Origin: an uncultured Oceanospirillaceae bacterium
GTDB lineage: Bacteria; Pseudomonadota; Gammaproteobacteria; Pseudomonadales; Balneatricaceae
DNA length: 64,000 nucleotides
Assembly: GCA_913057435.1 (NCBI GenBank)
Contig: CAJXNY010000024.1
Span: 19,231 to 83,230, forward strand
Reading direction: 5' to 3'
Shown: piece after piece, positions 62,488 through 64,000 of the stretch
How positions within the stretch are numbered: the stretch's first letter is position 1
Layout of the letters: the number at the start of each line of letters is the position of its first letter
Notes under the pieces: model-generated
The model's database searches: none
Seen by the model: the letters and a program-made list of their open reading frames with translations, nothing else
What the model was told of the DNA's origin: nothing
Made by a program: the position numbers and the translations under genes

Positions 62488-62798
62488 GGGTTTTTACGTT
62501 GTGAAACATGTTGTGAGGCGGTCTTAGGGCTGCTTTCGTTTTTCAGGCTATATGTAAAGGCAATAATTTCAGCGATCGCGCGATACAGCACTTCAGGTAT
62601 TTCTTCCCCTAGTTCCAGTCTTACCAGTACATCGACCAGTTCAGGGCTTTGGTGTATATGAACACCGTGCTCCTGTGCCAGATCGATAATCTGTTCGGCG
62701 ATCAGGCCACGGCCTTTGGCTGCTATTCTTGGAGCACCTTTATCTGCCTCATACTGGATGGCAACAGCCTGAATATCGGGGGTCGCTTTTGTATTCAT
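62475..62798 (-). CDS. FhlB-like protein (FlhB cytoplasmic-domain paralogue)
   Basis: This 107-residue protein aligns with the C-terminal cytoplasmic domain of FlhB after the cleavage site: AVAIQYEADKGAPRIAAKGR, ELVDVLVRLELGEEIPEVLY and RAIAEIIAFTYSL match the FlhB region from AVALKY through EIPTGLYNAVAQVLAYVFQL. No membrane part and no NPTH motif are present. Such proteins can replace part of FlhB function in Salmonella. The ATG at 62798 overlaps the stop of the upstream FliK-like gene by 4 bases, so the two are coupled. Its 3' end overlaps the convergent DUF2802 gene by 13 bases. Confidence 0.88.
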   Translation of the reverse strand: MNTKATPDIQAVAIQYEADKGAPRIAAKGRGLIAEQIIDLAQEHGVHIHQSPELVDVLVRLELGEEIPEVLYRAIAEIIAFTYSLKNESSPKTASQHVSQRKNPYLP

Positions 62799-64000
62799 GT
62801 TTTTAGATCGATCAACTGTCGGGTTATGCTTTCTTTTTCGCCGGGAGGTCGCCCAAGGTGGCAATGCATCTCCTGAATTTCAAAGCCATTATTATCCAAA
62901 TTCTTCACAAAATCGCCCATCCGATGTCGTATTTCGCTAGCGGTTTCACGGTGCTCGACCCAGAAGCTACCTGATAGCTGGTCTTCCTGCTGCAGCACCA
63001 GTTCTACCATAACATGGCCTTTTTGCTCCAGGTCAAACTGTAGCTGTACGCGCCACTGACTGGTGAAGCGGGCTTCGTCGTCAGGCATACGCTCTTCGGT
63101 AATCGTCAGTTCAACGTTTTCGAACCCCTCCCCCTGTTTGACGGGTATATCTGTGCGTACAACACGCTCCATGCCACCATCGGGTGCCTCTTTCCATTGT
63201 TGTAGAGCAGTTAATTGCTGACTGGTCTGCCGTGCCTGTAACTTCTGTACCAATTGATCCAGCTGCCCTCTGGCAATTTCTGGTAGCTGATCACTAAGCT
63301 TTTTCAGTTGCTTGAGAGCCAGTTTCATGTCGGTACTTACCGGCTTGCCTTGCATTAATCGTGCTTCGGTCATCCGGCCGCCTTGCTCTACATTCTGTTT
63401 GATCTGCTGTGCTGCGTCGTTGGCGCCTGGAGAAACACCGAACAGGCTTAGCAGTGAACGGACTGCGTTTGTTACCTGAGGCTTGCCGGTCGACATCGCT
63501 GGGTTGCTGATCATTTGTTGTAAGGCTGAGAATGCATCACCGGTGGGTATTTGTTGTGGGAGGGCCTGGCGTAGCTGCTCGCTTACCTGTACCTGTTCTG
63601 TCCTGCTTAATGGGCTATTTGTCACCGCTGGCAGAGCTTGAGCCTGAAGGCTGCCGCCAGGTTGTGGGGTTAGCAGCAAGCGAGTGCCTGCGCTGATTGG
63701 ACGTGGGCTATCAAAGGCCTGTGACGCTCCATCGGCCAGCCGGATGGTGACCAGATGAGGCTGTGAACCTGATTGTGGCAGAGGTGGAGTCTTAGCTGTG
63801 CTGATTGCTGTCTGTGTTGGGAGTTGAGTTTGTGCTGCATTTGCCACCGGTGATGGCTGCTGTCCGGTCTGGGGTTGTGGTGCTGTAGGTTGTTGGGTTT
63901 GAGGTGTTTGTACGGATAAGCTGGGCTGTTGTATGGGCTGTTGTATGGGCTGTTGTATGGGCTGTTGTATGGGCTGTTGTATGGGCTGTTGTATGGGCTG
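62795..64000 (-). CDS. FliK-like hook-length control domain protein, 5' end beyond the window
   Basis: 401 residues are visible and the frame is open to the right edge. The N-terminal visible part is Gln/Pro-rich with repeated QPIQ units, then PQTQQPTAPQPQTGQQPSP. The C-terminal 150 residues form a FliK hook-length-type domain (NVELTITEERMPDDEARFTS, QWRVQLQFDLEQKGHVMVEL, FWVEHRETASEIRHRMGDFV). It is distinct from the main fliK at 39.8 kb. Its coupling to the FhlB-like gene mirrors the functional FliK-FlhB pair. Role unproved; it might modulate the export switch. Confidence 0.85.
   Translation of the reverse strand, partial: QPIQQPIQQPIQQPIQQPIQQPIQQPSLSVQTPQTQQPTAPQPQTGQQPSPVANAAQTQLPTQTAISTAKTPPLPQSGSQPHLVTIRLADGASQAFDSPRPISAGTRLLLTPQPGGSLQAQALPAVTNSPLSRTEQVQVSEQLRQALPQQIPTGDAFSALQQMISNPAMSTGKPQVTNAVRSLLSLFGVSPGANDAAQQIKQNVEQGGRMTEARLMQGKPVSTDMKLALKQLKKLSDQLPEIARGQLDQLVQKLQARQTSQQLTALQQWKEAPDGGMERVVRTDIPVKQGEGFENVELTITEERMPDDEARFTSQWRVQLQFDLEQKGHVMVELVLQQEDQLSGSFWVEHRETASEIRHRMGDFVKNLDNNGFEIQEMHCHLGRPPGEKESITRQLIDLKT
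63923..64000 (-). repeat. 12-bp tandem repeat at the right edge, inside the FliK-like gene
   Basis: On the plus strand GGGCTGTTGTAT is repeated exactly six times (63923-63994), followed by a half unit that runs off the window. On the coding strand it encodes repeated QPIQ. The copies are identical, which suggests recent expansion. Confidence 0.95.

Overview
This window is the core of a polar-flagellum and chemotaxis gene cluster from a gammaproteobacterium, most likely a marine member of the Oceanospirillales (an inference). The basis is the regulators (FleQ, FleS/FleR, FliA, FlhF, FleN), the Pseudomonas-like gene order fliC-flaG-fliD-fliS-fleQ-fleS-fleR-fliEFGHIJ-fliK-fliLMNOPQR-flhB-flhA-flhF-fleN-fliA-cheYZAB-motCD-parC-parP, and the moderate GC content. 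Both ends cut a gene: flgF on the left and a minus-strand FliK-like gene on the right.

Layout. 1-7.9 kb: distal rod, rings, muramidase and hook-filament junction (flgF', flgG, flgH, flgI, flgJ, flgK, flgL). 7.9-9.2 kb: a scar with a deleted IS1595-type transposase remnant and a minus-strand fliT-like chaperone gene. 9.2-15 kb: flagellin, flaG, cap and fliS; fliC and flaG each have a near-consensus sigma-28 promoter. 15.1-17 kb: an AT-rich minus-strand gene for a class I SAM methyltransferase that looks acquired and may modify flagellin or surface glycans. 17.2-21.2 kb: fleQ, fleS, fleR. 21.3-33.7 kb: a metabolic block inserted between fleR and fliE. It holds acetyl-CoA synthetase (acs), a LuxR-type response regulator (CrbR-like), a REP-associated transposase with a REP-like hairpin, a 1306-residue transporter-fused hybrid kinase (CrbS-like), a two-component sodium:solute symporter, a cNMP/CBS/DUF294 protein and a DnaQ-type exonuclease, together an acetate-switch module. 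33.9-49.5 kb: basal body, C-ring, export apparatus and FliK. 49.6-52.7 kb: flhF, fleN, fliA. 52.8-62.5 kb: chemotaxis signalling, the MotC/MotD stator and the ParC/ParP array-positioning pair, ending with a DUF2802 gene. 62.5-64 kb, minus strand: an FhlB-like protein and a second FliK-like protein.

How it works together. FleQ and FleR both carry the GAFTGA motif of sigma-54 activators. Three matches to the sigma-54 -24/-12 element, all with the exact GG-N10-GC spacing, lie before fliE, fliK and flhA. FliA then drives the late genes through the sigma-28 sites before fliC and flaG. FlhF and FleN set pole and number, and ParC/ParP place the chemoreceptor arrays.

Points worth attention: the foreign-looking methyltransferase; relocation of fliT; the acetate block; absence of a free-standing cheW at its usual place between parP and DUF2802, alongside a ParP with a roughly 560-residue acidic region; FliM-N-like peptides repeated in the CheA linker; G-tracts and 12-bp tandem repeats in both FliK genes; and a RAYT whose HUH motif is changed to YLH.
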